DNA of 64,000 nucleotides from Gammaproteobacteria bacterium (ex Lamellibrachia satsuma). GTDB taxonomy: Bacteria; Pseudomonadota; Gammaproteobacteria; Chromatiales; Chromatiaceae. Position numbers and translations under genes: made by a program. The notes under the pieces were generated by a model. It searched no databases, had not been told where the DNA came from, and saw nothing but the letters and a program-made list of their open reading frames with translations. Where the stretch lies: positions 372,001 through 436,000 of the forward strand of contig CP053680.1 in assembly GCA_019623805.1 (NCBI GenBank), in the 5' to 3' direction. Positions 1 to 9,214 of this stretch are shown one piece after another. Position 1 is the stretch's first letter. The number at the start of each line of letters is the position of its first letter.

Positions 1-2
1 CT

Positions 3-233
3 ATACCCGATCACGACGCTATCATCAGCATAGTTCGAGAGGGTTTGCAGGATCAGCTCAATCACGAACTCTCCTCCATCGTTCAACAGGCTGTTGAGCA
101 GGCAGTCACTCAAGCCACCACCCAACTGAAACAGGTTATCGGGGACGAGGTGACCAGCTCCCTTGAACGGCGCATAAAACAACTTGTCGAGCGAGCGCTT
201 GATGAAAAATTTGGAGACCTTTCGCAGCAATAG
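3..233 (+). CDS. C-terminal end of an unknown protein (cut by window edge)
   Basis: The frame is open to the left edge of the window, so only the last 76 or so residues are seen. The first in-window start-like codon is a TTG at 45, but open codons continue upstream of it, so this is most likely a 3' fragment. The visible part is rich in Gln, Glu, Ala and Val and is predicted helical or coiled-coil (repeats such as VQQAVEQAV). It has no signal peptide or membrane segment. I do not recognise the family. It ends 82 bases before the cupin gene. Confidence 0.5.
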   Translation: MPDHDAIISIVREGLQDQLNHELSSIVQQAVEQAVTQATTQLKQVIGDEVTSSLERRIKQLVERALDEKFGDLSQQ

Positions 234-315
234 ATAAACATGCGTGATTCAAAGCGTAGATTGCAAACAAGAGGTAGTGGTTTCTCCACGACCTCTTTTC
301 ATTGGGACTGATCCC

Positions 316-813
316 ATGAAAAAAAATCAGATCATCACTCATCTCTCCCTGAAACCCCATGTCGAGGGTGGATTTTTTCACCGAACCTACCAGTCAGAAC
401 AGCGGACAACATCCTCTGATATTGGGGAGGCACGCCCTCTTCTATCGTCGATCTATTACCTGCTGACCGACGACAGCCCCATCGGCTATCTGCATAAAAA
501 CCGTTCCGACATCATCCATTACTTCCATTCCGGATCTCACCTGACTTATCACATCATCCATCCCGACGGGAAAGTTGAACGAGTCGTATTGGGGAAAGAT
601 CTGGCGGCAGGGCAAAAACTGCAGCTCATCGTCAAAGGCGGTTGCTGGAAGGCGACGGAACTTACCACAGGCGAATACGGATTGGTAAGTGAAGCGGTTT
701 GCCCAGGATTTGATTATGCGGATATGACGATTGCTACCAGAGAAGAGATCCAGCGCCTGTTTCCAAAAAACTTGGATGAGTTAGATCGACTGATCAAATC
801 AGTTCAGGACTAA
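316..813 (+). CDS. Cupin-superfamily protein of the DUF985 type
   Basis: A 165-residue soluble protein with the pattern of the DUF985/Cupin_5 family (COG3542). It has an N-terminal HVEGGFFHRTYQS stretch, then SSIYYLL, then HYFHSGSHL and a C-terminal CPGFDYADM motif, which is the usual end of this fold. The biochemical function of the family is not settled; some members are linked to small-molecule or sugar metabolism. I chose the ATG at 316 because homology begins right after it. An in-frame GTG at 244 would add 24 residues of unlike composition. No operon partner is evident, and a transposase remnant follows. Confidence 0.8.
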   Translation: MKKNQIITHLSLKPHVEGGFFHRTYQSEQRTTSSDIGEARPLLSSIYYLLTDDSPIGYLHKNRSDIIHYFHSGSHLTYHIIHPDGKVERVVLGKDLAAGQKLQLIVKGGCWKATELTTGEYGLVSEAVCPGFDYADMTIATREEIQRLFPKNLDELDRLIKSVQD

Positions 814-869
814 ACCATCCACGAATCGCCATTCCCCTACACATAGGCAGTTTCAGTTAGGCTAATATT

Positions 870-1504
870 ATCAGTTACGACATCAACCGCAAGCGTGTAC
901 AACGGCTGATGCGCCAAATAGGGATAACGGCTCTATATCCCAAGCAGGGTACCAGCCAGCCGGGCAAGGGGCACAAGATCTATCCTTACCTGCTGAAGGG
1001 ACTGAAGATCAATCGTCCGGGCCAGGTTTACTGTAGCGACATCACCTATATTCCGATGGCCCGGGGCTTTGTCTATCTGGTGGTGATTATGGACTGGCTT
1101 AGTTGCAAAGTACTAAGCTCGCGTCTTTCCAATACGATGGAGAGTGACTTCTGTGTGGATGCATTGGAGGAGGCTATCCGCCGCGCTGGTGCCCAGGAGA
1201 TATTTAATACGGATCAAGGCGCCCAGTTTACCAGTGAGGCATTTACGGCTGTACTGAAAGCATCGGGATAAAAATCAGCATGGACGGTAAAGGTCGCTGG
1301 GTAGACAATGTCTTTGTTGAGCGGCTTTGGCGCAGTATCAAGTATGAAGAGGTCTACCTGCGGACCTACGAGTCCGTGAATGAGGCACGTTCCAAGATTG
1401 GGGACTATTTGGATTTCTATAATTCTGAGCGAAAACACCAAGGTCTTGGAAAAACACCATATCAGGCGCATTTTGGAGAAATCGTGTTGCCGGAAGCAGC
1501 ATAA
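870..1504 (+). pseudogene. IS3-family transposase (OrfB), 5'-truncated and frameshifted
   Basis: The two reading frames join into one DDE integrase-type transposase. The first (to 1271) begins with a piece like NRKRVQRLMRQIGI and carries the first Asp (SDITYIP) and the second Asp (NTDQGAQF). The second (from about 1275 to 1504) carries the catalytic Glu (FVERLWRSIKYE) and the terminal GLGKTPYQAHF. The frame breaks at the GGGA run near 1269-1271; one missing base would restore it. The N-terminal half of OrfB and all of OrfA are absent, since a stop lies at 858-860. The element is therefore dead. Bases 1535-1560 after the gene look like a terminal repeat of this family. Confidence 0.85.
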
Positions 1505-1532
1505 TCAGAGAGGCAGAATACGCTTAAGCCGC

Positions 1533-1560
1533 TGTCCGAAAATTGGGGGCCATTTCTCTC
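1533..1560 (+). mobile_element. Likely right terminal inverted repeat of the IS3 remnant
   Basis: The bases TGTCCGAAAATTGGGGGCC just after the broken transposase match the usual look of IS3-group ends (a CTGTCC...TTGGGGG type terminus). The matching left end is not found in the window, so the element is cut at its left side. The exact limit is uncertain. Confidence 0.45.
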
Positions 1561-1732
1561 TAAGGAATTTATATTATTACTTTTATAAAGGCAATTTCAC
1601 ATGGATACGAACCTCCCTGGTAAATCCATAACTTTCAGACGGTTGCATACTAAAAAATTAAAGCGTTTTTCTTCACCATATATTTCTACATACTCATAGA
1701 GCATCAATAAGAAACAAATTCAGCCAATCAAT

Positions 1733-2674
1733 ATGAGGCAAGCAGAGATGACGATAGAAAGATTTATAGTATTCTTGTTGAGCATTTTGACGACATTTGG
1801 CTGTTTCGCAGAAGAATATACGATCAGAAGCAGCGTATTGAATGTTATGAATGAAAGGAATTTACATGAACTTCTGGTAAATAAAAGCAAAGAAAAAAAA
1901 CATGAGTCAAGTGGCGTATTATTTGCAAATAATTCATTCTATATTGTTTTTGATAGCCATAGCAGGGTTGCTCGAATTGACACTGACCTCCACAAGGCAA
2001 AACTCTTAGGCACAGCAACAAAGGGGATCGGTTATGAAGGGATAACTTACGATAATGTAAACAGTAAGTTTTATCTGATTGAGGAATCAAATGATAATAA
2101 CGGGGCGTTGAATGCACGAATAAACATTACAAATAATGAGTTTTCATTAGAAAAGAAAAAGTGGCTTAAATATAATTTCCAGAAAAATAATAAAGGATTC
2201 GAAGGCATTGCTACTCTGGTTAAGAACAAGAATATATATATTCTCGCCTTATGCGAAGGCAATGACTGTGATGCAGGGTCCGCAAGTAAGATTCATGGAG
2301 CGGGCAGAATCAAGGTTTTCGAGAAGAAACGAAAAAAATGGGAATATGTTGCATCTATAAGGTTACCGCGAACATTGGAATTTATTGATTATTCTGGAAT
2401 AGATATCAATGGTGATAATATGTTGGCAATCACTTCGCAAGAATCGTCTGCTATTTTTGTTGTAGGATTAGATCTAAAAAACTGGAAAGTTGTTGATGAT
2501 GGAGTGGTTTACAGGTTTCCAAAGAATGTGAATGGAAATGTTATTTATTGCAATATAGAAGGTGTTTCCTGGATTGCAACAGATCAGCTTGTAACAGTGA
2601 GTGATGCAAAAAAGGGCTATCAGCAAGCACAATGTAAGAAAAAAGAACAGTCTATACACATCGTTTCCATGTAA
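1733..2674 (+). CDS. Exported protein, probable beta-propeller (SdiA-regulated/phytase-like type)
   Basis: A 313-residue protein with an N-terminal signal peptide (hydrophobic run FIVFLLSILTTFGCFA, likely cut before EEY). The body has repeated segments such as YEGITYD, FEGIATLV, DYSGIDI and IEGVSWI. These recur at regular spacing, as in the blades of esterase-like phytase or SdiA-regulated-type propellers. It probably acts in the periplasm or outside the cell; substrate unknown. ATG 1733 or the in-frame ATG at 1748 could be the start. The gene is much more AT-rich than the core genes, as are its two downstream neighbours, which suggests transfer. Confidence 0.55.
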   Translation: MRQAEMTIERFIVFLLSILTTFGCFAEEYTIRSSVLNVMNERNLHELLVNKSKEKKHESSGVLFANNSFYIVFDSHSRVARIDTDLHKAKLLGTATKGIGYEGITYDNVNSKFYLIEESNDNNGALNARINITNNEFSLEKKKWLKYNFQKNNKGFEGIATLVKNKNIYILALCEGNDCDAGSASKIHGAGRIKVFEKKRKKWEYVASIRLPRTLEFIDYSGIDINGDNMLAITSQESSAIFVVGLDLKNWKVVDDGVVYRFPKNVNGNVIYCNIEGVSWIATDQLVTVSDAKKGYQQAQCKKKEQSIHIVSM

Positions 2675-2708
2675 ATCACACTGAATACAACTGTAAAAGA
2701 AGAAAGTG

Positions 2709-3218
2709 ATGAGAGTAACCAATATTCATAGTCGCACATATCCAGTGTCATCAGACAAAATTGGTGCCTTAGTGGATACGTTATCCTCAACCAATGATTT
2801 ACTGTGGCCCCATAAACTTTGGCCTCGAATGAAATTCGATAAGCCACTGTCCCTATCTGCAAATGGCGGACACGGTCCAATCCGCTACTTTGTGGAAGAG
2901 TATGTGACTGGTAAGCGTATTGTTTTCCACTTTACTGGACCAAATGGATTTGATGGTTTTCATGGTTACGATGTAGTTGAACTCGAAAATAATAAAACCG
3001 AGCTACGCGAAACACTAAAAATGAAAACCCATGGAATGGCACGTCTATCGTGGCCACTGATCTTTTGTCCTTTGCATGATGCTTTAATCGAAGACTCACT
3101 CAGTTTTGCTGAACTGCGGTTAAATCTTACACCGACAGTCTCAGAATGGACTTTGTGGGTTAAATTTTTGCGTTGGCTGATTTCCGGCGGAAAAAGTCGC
3201 GCACAAACAATCGTCTGA
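2709..3218 (+). CDS. SRPBCC-superfamily (polyketide cyclase/START-like) protein
   Basis: About 169 residues, cytoplasmic, no signal peptide. The order of a short N-terminal strand (SRTYPVSSDKIGALVDTL), a central VEEYVTGKRIVFHF stretch and a C-terminal helix fits the helix-grip SRPBCC fold. Members bind hydrophobic ligands or act as cyclases; the ligand here cannot be read. I prefer the ATG at 2709; the ATG directly before it at 2706 is also possible. It lies 34 bases after the exported propeller-like gene, on the same strand and with the same AT-rich composition. Confidence 0.6.
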   Translation: MRVTNIHSRTYPVSSDKIGALVDTLSSTNDLLWPHKLWPRMKFDKPLSLSANGGHGPIRYFVEEYVTGKRIVFHFTGPNGFDGFHGYDVVELENNKTELRETLKMKTHGMARLSWPLIFCPLHDALIEDSLSFAELRLNLTPTVSEWTLWVKFLRWLISGGKSRAQTIV

Positions 3219-3294
3219 ATGCAAATTAGCGCGGACTCATAAAAGGCTAGCGCATTTTGTGGGTAGGAACAGAATAATTAGTGAGCTCATCATC

Positions 3295-3648
3295 ATGAAT
3301 AAGCATGAAAAGATAAATTACGTTGAATTTCCTGCAAAGAACATAGAAGCAACAAAACAGTTTTTCGTCACTGTTTTTAATTGGTCGTTTGTCGACTATG
3401 GCCCTGAATATACAGCCTTCTCTGATGAAGGAATTGATGGTGGTTTTTTCAAATCAAATCTATCCTCTTCTACTGAAAATGGTAGTGCCCTTGTCGTTTT
3501 CTATAGTAATGAGATAGAGAAAACTCAAGCGAAAATACAGGAGGCTGGAGGCACCGTGGTAAAACCGATCTTTTCATTTCCAGGCGGTCGTCGTTTTCAT
3601 TTTTGCGACCCTAGTGGTAATGAATATGCTGTTTGGTCAGATACATAA
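3295..3648 (+). CDS. VOC-family (glyoxalase/dioxygenase-like) protein
   Basis: A 117-residue single-unit vicinal-oxygen-chelate protein. It begins with INYVEFPAKNIEATKQFF, has a central GIDGGFF segment, and ends with FHFCDPSGNEYAVWSD, which is the typical last strand and metal-ligand region of this superfamily. Such proteins act as isomerases, dioxygenases or binding proteins for antibiotics and toxins; the substrate here is unknown. The ATG at 3295 is chosen because the family starts there. A GTG at 3259 would add 12 unlike residues. Last gene of the AT-rich accessory stretch. Confidence 0.8.
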   Translation: MNKHEKINYVEFPAKNIEATKQFFVTVFNWSFVDYGPEYTAFSDEGIDGGFFKSNLSSSTENGSALVVFYSNEIEKTQAKIQEAGGTVVKPIFSFPGGRRFHFCDPSGNEYAVWSDT

Positions 3649-3675
3649 AATGGATTGGGTTTGTTTCCTTCGCGC

Positions 3676-5430
3676 CTAACCATCAATCTTCTTCACCTCA
3701 AAGATTTCCACCGGCTTGCCTTTTTTGTGCTGTCGCGGCCAGACTGCATAACGACCGACTGCAATCGGCTCCAGGGCACGGCGGCTGATGATCTCTGCCG
3801 CCTCGCTGGAGAGTGACAGTATCGGCAGCTGGCGGCGACTGCCCTGCACCACGAACTTTCCACACTCATGCAGATGCTCAGCGATCCAGGTTGGTGTCTT
3901 GCCATTAACCAGACTGAATCGGCTGTAGTCCCAGAGCAGTAACTCCCGCAACAGCGGGTCTCCTGCAAGCATGGGTTGGAGGAAATCTGCGATCAGGCTG
4001 AATAACCGGTCGGGCTGCATATTTTCACGTGCCAGTCGCTCACCAGTCGCGGTTAACAATGCATTGAAACAGGCGACGATCTCATCGTCAAAATAACGCG
4101 GTACCAGCCACATCATAGTATGGACCAGATAGTCGCTGTTCCAGAGACGCTCCAGCAATTCCGCATAGAGCTTAAATCGCGATAGTTCCTGAAAAGTAAG
4201 CATTGGATGTGAGAGCACTTCATAGGGCGGCCCCCTGTCCCAACGATAACCCAGTGGCCCCGCCTGCATCTGCAGGGGTGTACCAGGCAGCATTTTCAAG
4301 GTGCCTACCTGAAGATGGCCAGGATGGAGTCGAAATACACGGTTCAGGGAGTCACTGCATTGTGCTGCATCCTCTCCCGGCAACCCGATGATCAGGTCGA
4401 GATGAACCGGGTGTTTTTTCAGTTCGACCAACTCACGAATATTCGCCAGTGCCTTGGGGATATCCATCTGCCTGTCGATGGCATCGAGCACCGGCTCGTT
4501 CAGGGTCTGCAGTCCGATCTCAAACTGGAACTTCCCTGGTACTGCCTTGCGAAATACCGCCATTGCCTCGGGGGAGATCCGGTCCGGATTCAGTTCCAGA
4601 TGGAAACGCAGACTCTCCGGCGTATGGGCGAATCGCTGCAGAAGCTCTACTGAGCGCTTTTTTCCTAGATGGAAACTGCGATCGAGCAGTTTCACTGTTT
4701 TGGCCTCTAGCCCCTCCAGTATCTGGAGTTCGGTTTCCACCTTCTTCACAGGAAATGCACGCAGCCGGTCGGTGGCACTGGTACAGAAGGTACAGCGATA
4801 GGGACAACCACGGGAGGTCTCCCAGTAGACCAGTGTCTTGGTGAAATCAGTCAAACCCAGGGTAATCGGTGAGGGAACCTCCTCCACCGGCAGCATCCGA
4901 ATCGGATTGATCACTATCGTTCCGTCTTTGCGCCAGATCAGCCCCGATGTATCTGAAAGATCACCTTCACCGTAAAGACGCCACCGCACCAGATCACAAA
5001 AAGCGGCTTCGCCCTCCCCGTCCACAATGAAATCGATTGCATCCACTCTGCCCAGCAATTCAGCGCCTCGCGGTCCCGCCTCGGGACCACCGAAAACAAA
5101 AAGCGACTCTGGCAGAAGCTGCTTCAATAACCGTGTCAGTCTAAGGGATGCCTGGATATTCCAAAGATAGGTTGAGAATCCGATCACTGCCGGCGCCAAC
5201 GCCACCTGTGATTCGATCAGCTGGTGGTGATTCACATTAACCAGAGACTCGAAGATGTGGATCTCGTCGTAGAAAGGCTCGTCGCGACAGTAAGCGGCAA
5301 TCGACTGCAGCGCCAATGAGGAGTGGCTGTAGCCTGCATGCAGGGTCACCAGTGCAATCGCTGACGTCTCGGATCGGGTTGTGATTTCCGGGTTTGGCAT
5401 AGTGCGTTGAAATATACGTGACCGCGCCAT
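3676..5430 (-). CDS. B12-binding-domain radical SAM protein (DUF4080 type)
   Basis: A 584-residue protein. The first 140 residues form a cobalamin-binding-like Rossmann domain (ALVTLHAGYSHSSLALQ, then VIGFSTYLWN and VFGGPEAGPR). A radical SAM core follows with the CPYRCTFC cluster motif near residue 215. The C-terminal 200 residues match the DUF4080 extension. The family probably modifies a cofactor or small molecule by radical chemistry; the substrate is unknown. An alternative start is the ATG ten codons inside (5400). The gene stands alone, facing away from the exported-protein operon at 5546. Confidence 0.85.
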   Translation of the reverse strand: MARSRIFQRTMPNPEITTRSETSAIALVTLHAGYSHSSLALQSIAAYCRDEPFYDEIHIFESLVNVNHHQLIESQVALAPAVIGFSTYLWNIQASLRLTRLLKQLLPESLFVFGGPEAGPRGAELLGRVDAIDFIVDGEGEAAFCDLVRWRLYGEGDLSDTSGLIWRKDGTIVINPIRMLPVEEVPSPITLGLTDFTKTLVYWETSRGCPYRCTFCTSATDRLRAFPVKKVETELQILEGLEAKTVKLLDRSFHLGKKRSVELLQRFAHTPESLRFHLELNPDRISPEAMAVFRKAVPGKFQFEIGLQTLNEPVLDAIDRQMDIPKALANIRELVELKKHPVHLDLIIGLPGEDAAQCSDSLNRVFRLHPGHLQVGTLKMLPGTPLQMQAGPLGYRWDRGPPYEVLSHPMLTFQELSRFKLYAELLERLWNSDYLVHTMMWLVPRYFDDEIVACFNALLTATGERLARENMQPDRLFSLIADFLQPMLAGDPLLRELLLWDYSRFSLVNGKTPTWIAEHLHECGKFVVQGSRRQLPILSLSSEAAEIISRRALEPIAVGRYAVWPRQHKKGKPVEIFEVKKIDG

Positions 5431-5545
5431 TTCTGAACACCGTTCAGGCTCCGTTCAGTTAACAGCCTCCACAATCTCCAACAGAGATCCTAAATCGCCA
5501 TTCGAGGATGGCAAGGGTCACCGCTCAATCAGGAGGGATAAAACC

Positions 5546-6391
5546 ATGAGCACCCCAAGCAAATTCAACTTATCAGATTCAACCGGCTTGCAGCCATTTT
5601 CGGCACTTGTTTTCGCCTGGATGCTGCTGTTTGCCATCCCGACCCAGGCGGCCAACACGCCTACCCTCAAGCTCTTCCCCACCACGGTACTTGAGGACAT
5701 TCGCCACACCGGCAGCGTCGCCAAGGAGATGGAGAGCGGGTTGCAGGAGGTGATATCCCGCCTGGATCAACAGCAGCAATTGATCATCGACAGTAAATGC
5801 GAAGAGGCGGATGACGATCCCGGCTGTGCCCAGTTGAACAAGCAACTTGGAGCAACCTATCTCGAAATGCTTAACATTATGGAGAGCAACCTGCCCACTA
5901 TGGAACAGGCGGTTGAGACGACCCGCAAGAGCCTCGCGAAACGTCTTCGCAAGGAGTTGGGGAATGGCATGACACCCTGGACCCTGCAGGAAAACCTGCT
6001 CGGCGGACAGTCCGGCAAGCAGGCATCACAGACCCGGCCCAACCTGCGTGGGCGCTCCGGCATGCGGCTCAGCGACCGCTTCAGCCAGTATTACAACCTG
6101 GTCTCCAACAGCTCTTCGTCACAGGGTTCCTCCATGGCGGTCATCGCCTCTGACATCTATCTGGACATGGAAGAGACCTCAGATCTGATCGCCCGCACCC
6201 GACAGGAGATCAGCCGGGCCACCCTCATGGGCCAGCTCAACCAGTCCTTCGGCACTATCACGCCTGAGATGCAGGAGGTGGTAAGCGGAGTCAAGGGCAT
6301 CCTGTTTGGTGATCCAGAGAGTGAAATGCCCCTTGCGGCGCCTCCAACCACTGCTGACAGCACAGCGTACCAGAGTCCACTCAGCCTCTAA
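5546..6391 (+). CDS. Exported helical protein, first gene of a putative envelope-machine operon
   Basis: 281 residues with a signal peptide (hydrophobic LVFAWMLLFAIPTQA, probable cut after residue 35). The mature part is mostly helical and rich in Gln, Glu and Leu. It has one close Cys pair (SKCEEADDDPGC), which could form a disulfide in the periplasm. No family is recognised. A strong ribosome site, AGGAGG, lies about 8 bases before the ATG. Twelve bases separate it from the next gene, a lipoprotein, so it likely leads the operon 5546-11283. The role is inferred only from context. Confidence 0.65.
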   Translation: MSTPSKFNLSDSTGLQPFSALVFAWMLLFAIPTQAANTPTLKLFPTTVLEDIRHTGSVAKEMESGLQEVISRLDQQQQLIIDSKCEEADDDPGCAQLNKQLGATYLEMLNIMESNLPTMEQAVETTRKSLAKRLRKELGNGMTPWTLQENLLGGQSGKQASQTRPNLRGRSGMRLSDRFSQYYNLVSNSSSSQGSSMAVIASDIYLDMEETSDLIARTRQEISRATLMGQLNQSFGTITPEMQEVVSGVKGILFGDPESEMPLAAPPTTADSTAYQSPLSL

Positions 6392-6403
6392 GGGAGATAC
6401 ATC

Positions 6404-6949
6404 ATGAATAGCACGAAAGCACTTATCTCAGCGGCACTTTTTGCCACCGTTTCATTCGCCGCCGGTTGCGACACTCAGCCGGTCAAGGCCAACGCCTGCA
6501 TCCCACCACAGGGTCACGATCTGGATGTCGCTGTGAGCCAGTCGAAGAGTGATTTGAGTGATGTTTGCAGCTTCCAGTTCAATGCCTACCTTGAGCGTCT
6601 GATGGCTATTGCCGAGAGCGATCCAAAACCGGCAAACAAAGAGAAGTTCAGCGAATTCCTACTCTGGTCAAATCAGGCAGGTCTGTTGAGCAAACAGCAG
6701 GCTAAATCGATCTACAACCGCTATTTCAACGTCAAATATGTCTCCCTGATGGGGGACTACAACAACTGCAGTCTGACCTGTCCAAAACAGCAGGAGGTGC
6801 TGGCAAACATGGAACAGGAGCTACTCGACAAAGAGCGCGGCCTGGTAAAAATCAGTCGGGATACCGGTAGTTATCAGCGTGCGGACCGACTGTTGAAAGA
6901 GACGGAACTTGTGCTGGAAGCCACCTGCACCGCTTGTGGTGCCAATTAG
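6404..6949 (+). CDS. Lipoprotein of unknown family
   Basis: 181 residues. The N-terminus ISAALFATVSFAAGC reads as a lipoprotein signal with the lipid-bearing Cys at residue 22. The mature part has further Cys residues (NACIPP, DVCSF, NCSLTC, CTACGAN), enough for disulfides in the periplasm. A helical C-terminal half (EQELLDKERGLVKISR) could be coiled. No homologous family is recognised. It sits between the exported helical protein and the MotA/TolQ-like channel gene, 12 and 16 bases from them, so co-expression is expected. Confidence 0.6.
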   Translation: MNSTKALISAALFATVSFAAGCDTQPVKANACIPPQGHDLDVAVSQSKSDLSDVCSFQFNAYLERLMAIAESDPKPANKEKFSEFLLWSNQAGLLSKQQAKSIYNRYFNVKYVSLMGDYNNCSLTCPKQQEVLANMEQELLDKERGLVKISRDTGSYQRADRLLKETELVLEATCTACGAN

Positions 6950-6965
6950 CGCGGGAAGAAAAGCG

Positions 6966-7643
6966 ATGAAAAGGGGATATCTCAGTCGCTTTCTGAAGGG
7001 ATTTCTGCTGGGTATGTCTATCACTCTGAGTATTGGCGGCCTGCTATTGTGGCTGTTGTCGGCCCAGAATCTGGTGACAATCTCAGTCGAATCTGTGGCG
7101 GGCCTGCAAAACCTGCTTAGCTGGAGCAGCCGCAATATGGGCATGGCCGTTTGGCCCTTCACCCTCGTATTGCTGCTGTTTCTGCTAAGTCTGCGCACCC
7201 TGCGGCAACGCATTACCGCAGGACAACCCATCGACAGGATCGTCCAGGCCGCACACCTGACCGATATCTGGATCGGGCTCTTTTTCGGCATTGGCGTGAT
7301 CTGGACCGCCATCGGAATGCGCAGCGCCCTACTCTTCGCTCTGGGCGACCCTGAGACCGCAGCACAACTCGGTGCCTTTGTCATTCTGCAACGGTTGGTC
7401 GATGGAGGGATCCTGCTCGCGCTCTCCACCACAATATTCGGCGGCATTGGCGGCTATCTGATGCGTGTCATCAAGGCAGTTGCCGTTGGTGGTGAACTAC
7501 AGCGCTACTACAGCCATCTGGCCGAGCAGCACAACACGGCAGTACAGTCCTCATTGGATCGCATCGACAGCCACCTGCAACAAATCAGTCACCACCAAGA
7601 GAATCGGGATGAACCTCTGGCACTCACAAATTTACAGCGCTGA
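6966..7643 (+). CDS. MotA/TolQ/ExbB-like inner-membrane protein (putative proton-channel subunit)
   Basis: 225 residues with four predicted membrane helices at about 12-32, 60-77, 101-118 and 145-165. The third and fourth, GIGVIWTAIGMRSAL and DGGILLALSTTIFGG, have the Gly/Ala/Thr pattern of the MotA/TolQ/ExbB helices that line the proton path. A long cytoplasmic-type tail follows. The next gene encodes a single-span protein like MotB/TolR, overlapping by 35 bases, which is the usual pairing. I infer a stator-like proton channel. The match is by pattern only, and the protein is clearly divergent from MotA, TolQ and ExbB. ATG 6966 has GGGAAGAAAA upstream. Confidence 0.55.
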   Translation: MKRGYLSRFLKGFLLGMSITLSIGGLLLWLLSAQNLVTISVESVAGLQNLLSWSSRNMGMAVWPFTLVLLLFLLSLRTLRQRITAGQPIDRIVQAAHLTDIWIGLFFGIGVIWTAIGMRSALLFALGDPETAAQLGAFVILQRLVDGGILLALSTTIFGGIGGYLMRVIKAVAVGGELQRYYSHLAEQHNTAVQSSLDRIDSHLQQISHHQENRDEPLALTNLQR

Positions 7644-8454
7644 CCCCCATGCAGGATCCGGCGGCACGGATGAACTGCAGACCGATGTCATGCGCTTTAT
7701 GGCAATTCTCGGCTTTTGTCTGATGGCGATCTTTGCCTTGGTGCAGTCACTGCCGCAGGCCGCTTCGAAAGAGCCCAAAGTCGTTGAAGAGAAAACCGAC
7801 AACAGCCGATTGGAACAGGAACAGCAGACCCTCATCGCCTCTCTGGAGCACCTCAATGCAGATCTCGAGCAACAGCAGCAAAAGCAACGCAGGATTACTG
7901 ACGAACAGAAAGCGCTGACGACACAGTCTCAACAGAAACAGCAGCAACTCTCTGCATTGAATTTAAAGATCAAACAGCGCCAGAAAGATCTGTCCGCCTT
8001 GGATCAGCAGTTAAAGAAAAAACCTCAAACTGTCACTCCTGTCGAGGCACGGGAGACAAACGCCGCTAAAGATGAAGAACCAGGATTTGAACTCAGGTTC
8101 TCTTCAGATCAAGCCTTGAAACACCTTGTTCAAAACAAGAGGATTCAACTCTATGCGCTAGGCTCTGAGGCAACCTTGAAACTTACATTTACCAATGGAA
8201 AAACGGTGTTTCATGTTACACCCTCTCCCCGGCGTTACCATGAAATGACGCCTGAAACAGTACCCGGTGATGTTCTACAGGCCTTTCAACAACAGCCAGT
8301 CACGACATCAGGCACACCGGTCGTCTGGGGTGTGGAACTACCCCATCTGTTGCAGGAAAAAATTCAACGATTGATGCAGGAGTCCAGTGGCGGTCTGCTT
8401 ATTATCGATGCCCTGGGCCATGTCAAACTGGAAAGGAGACAAGGGAGTGTTTAG
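7609..8454 (+). CDS. MotB/TolR/ExbD-like single-span protein with coiled coil
   Basis: 281 residues. A single membrane helix (about 28-48, FMAILGFCLMAIFALV) is preceded by LQTDVMR. This places an Asp at the membrane entry, as in MotB, TolR and ExbD, where that residue carries protons. A long Gln-rich coiled coil (about 65-145) and a periplasmic domain (about 160-281) follow. There is no recognisable OmpA-like peptidoglycan-binding motif. The start is the ATG at 7609, inside the channel-like gene. The end overlaps the GTG of the next gene by 8 bases, showing tight translational coupling. Confidence 0.6.
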   Translation: MNLWHSQIYSADPHAGSGGTDELQTDVMRFMAILGFCLMAIFALVQSLPQAASKEPKVVEEKTDNSRLEQEQQTLIASLEHLNADLEQQQQKQRRITDEQKALTTQSQQKQQQLSALNLKIKQRQKDLSALDQQLKKKPQTVTPVEARETNAAKDEEPGFELRFSSDQALKHLVQNKRIQLYALGSEATLKLTFTNGKTVFHVTPSPRRYHEMTPETVPGDVLQAFQQQPVTTSGTPVVWGVELPHLLQEKIQRLMQESSGGLLIIDALGHVKLERRQGSV

Positions 8455-9214
8455 ATCAATCTGTCTTACTCTGCTTCTGATAGGCCTGAGTGGCTGTGTC
8501 ACCCAACAGACCAGACCCGCATCACAATCCACGCTTGAACAGTGGGTCGAGCAGGATCTTATCCCCTATCTCAAAACACAACTCAGCCAACATCCCCGTT
8601 TCCAGGGAGAACCCGTACTGCTGGGTAGACTAAACGACGGTGCGATTCAACCAAAAATGGATCAGCTGACACGGGACATACGCGATAAAATCAACGCCGA
8701 ACTACTGGCGACTCCGGGTATTCACCTGGCCCGACAGCAACGGGACAAACACTGGAGTCATCGGGATAGACCCACTAAACCTTGCGATGGTGAACAGCCG
8801 ATCCACTATTTCATCGGCCTGGATCTCAGACTCGACAGCAGTCGGCAGTTGAATCTGACCCTCAGGGCATTGGACCTGCAACAGAACAGTTGGGTCTCGG
8901 GATTCAGCCGGCAATGGCAGGGAGTGGCATCCCGTCAGCAGGCGGAATTGCTGCGTACTGTGCATCTGGATGAGTCACTTCGAGGCCTAGAATGCTGCCT
9001 TTTGTTCAAGGCCAGCCGGATCTTATGGCCAGACAACTGGCTGATGACCTCTACTGCCGTCTTAAACAGTTGCCTGTTCAAAACCCAAAACTTTATATTC
9101 AGTCTTATGAGAGTGATGAAGCACAGGCCCGTACAACCATGGCACTGCTCACCCACTATCTCGCCCGTTTCGGCGATGTTCTCATTGAAAAAAAACAGAC
9201 AGATGCCGATCTGA
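8447..9214 (+). CDS. Lipoprotein, 5' part of a frameshifted gene
   Basis: Begins at a GTG (8447) with AAGGAG nine bases upstream. It encodes a lipoprotein signal, LTLLLIGLSGC, with the acylated Cys near residue 17. The following 150 residues (LTRDIRDKINAELLATPGI) recall the outer-membrane lipoproteins of the FlgO/LpoB/CsgG kind, a weak resemblance only. Coding-like sequence stops near 8988. The residues after it (LECCLLFKASRILWPDNW) look out of frame, while the -1 frame continues as good protein. One missing base near CGAGGCCTAGAATG would join the two halves into a protein of about 508 residues. Confidence 0.55.
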   Translation: MFRSICLTLLLIGLSGCVTQQTRPASQSTLEQWVEQDLIPYLKTQLSQHPRFQGEPVLLGRLNDGAIQPKMDQLTRDIRDKINAELLATPGIHLARQQRDKHWSHRDRPTKPCDGEQPIHYFIGLDLRLDSSRQLNLTLRALDLQQNSWVSGFSRQWQGVASRQQAELLRTVHLDESLRGLECCLLFKASRILWPDNWLMTSTAVLNSCLFKTQNFIFSLMRVMKHRPVQPWHCSPTISPVSAMFSLKKNRQMPI

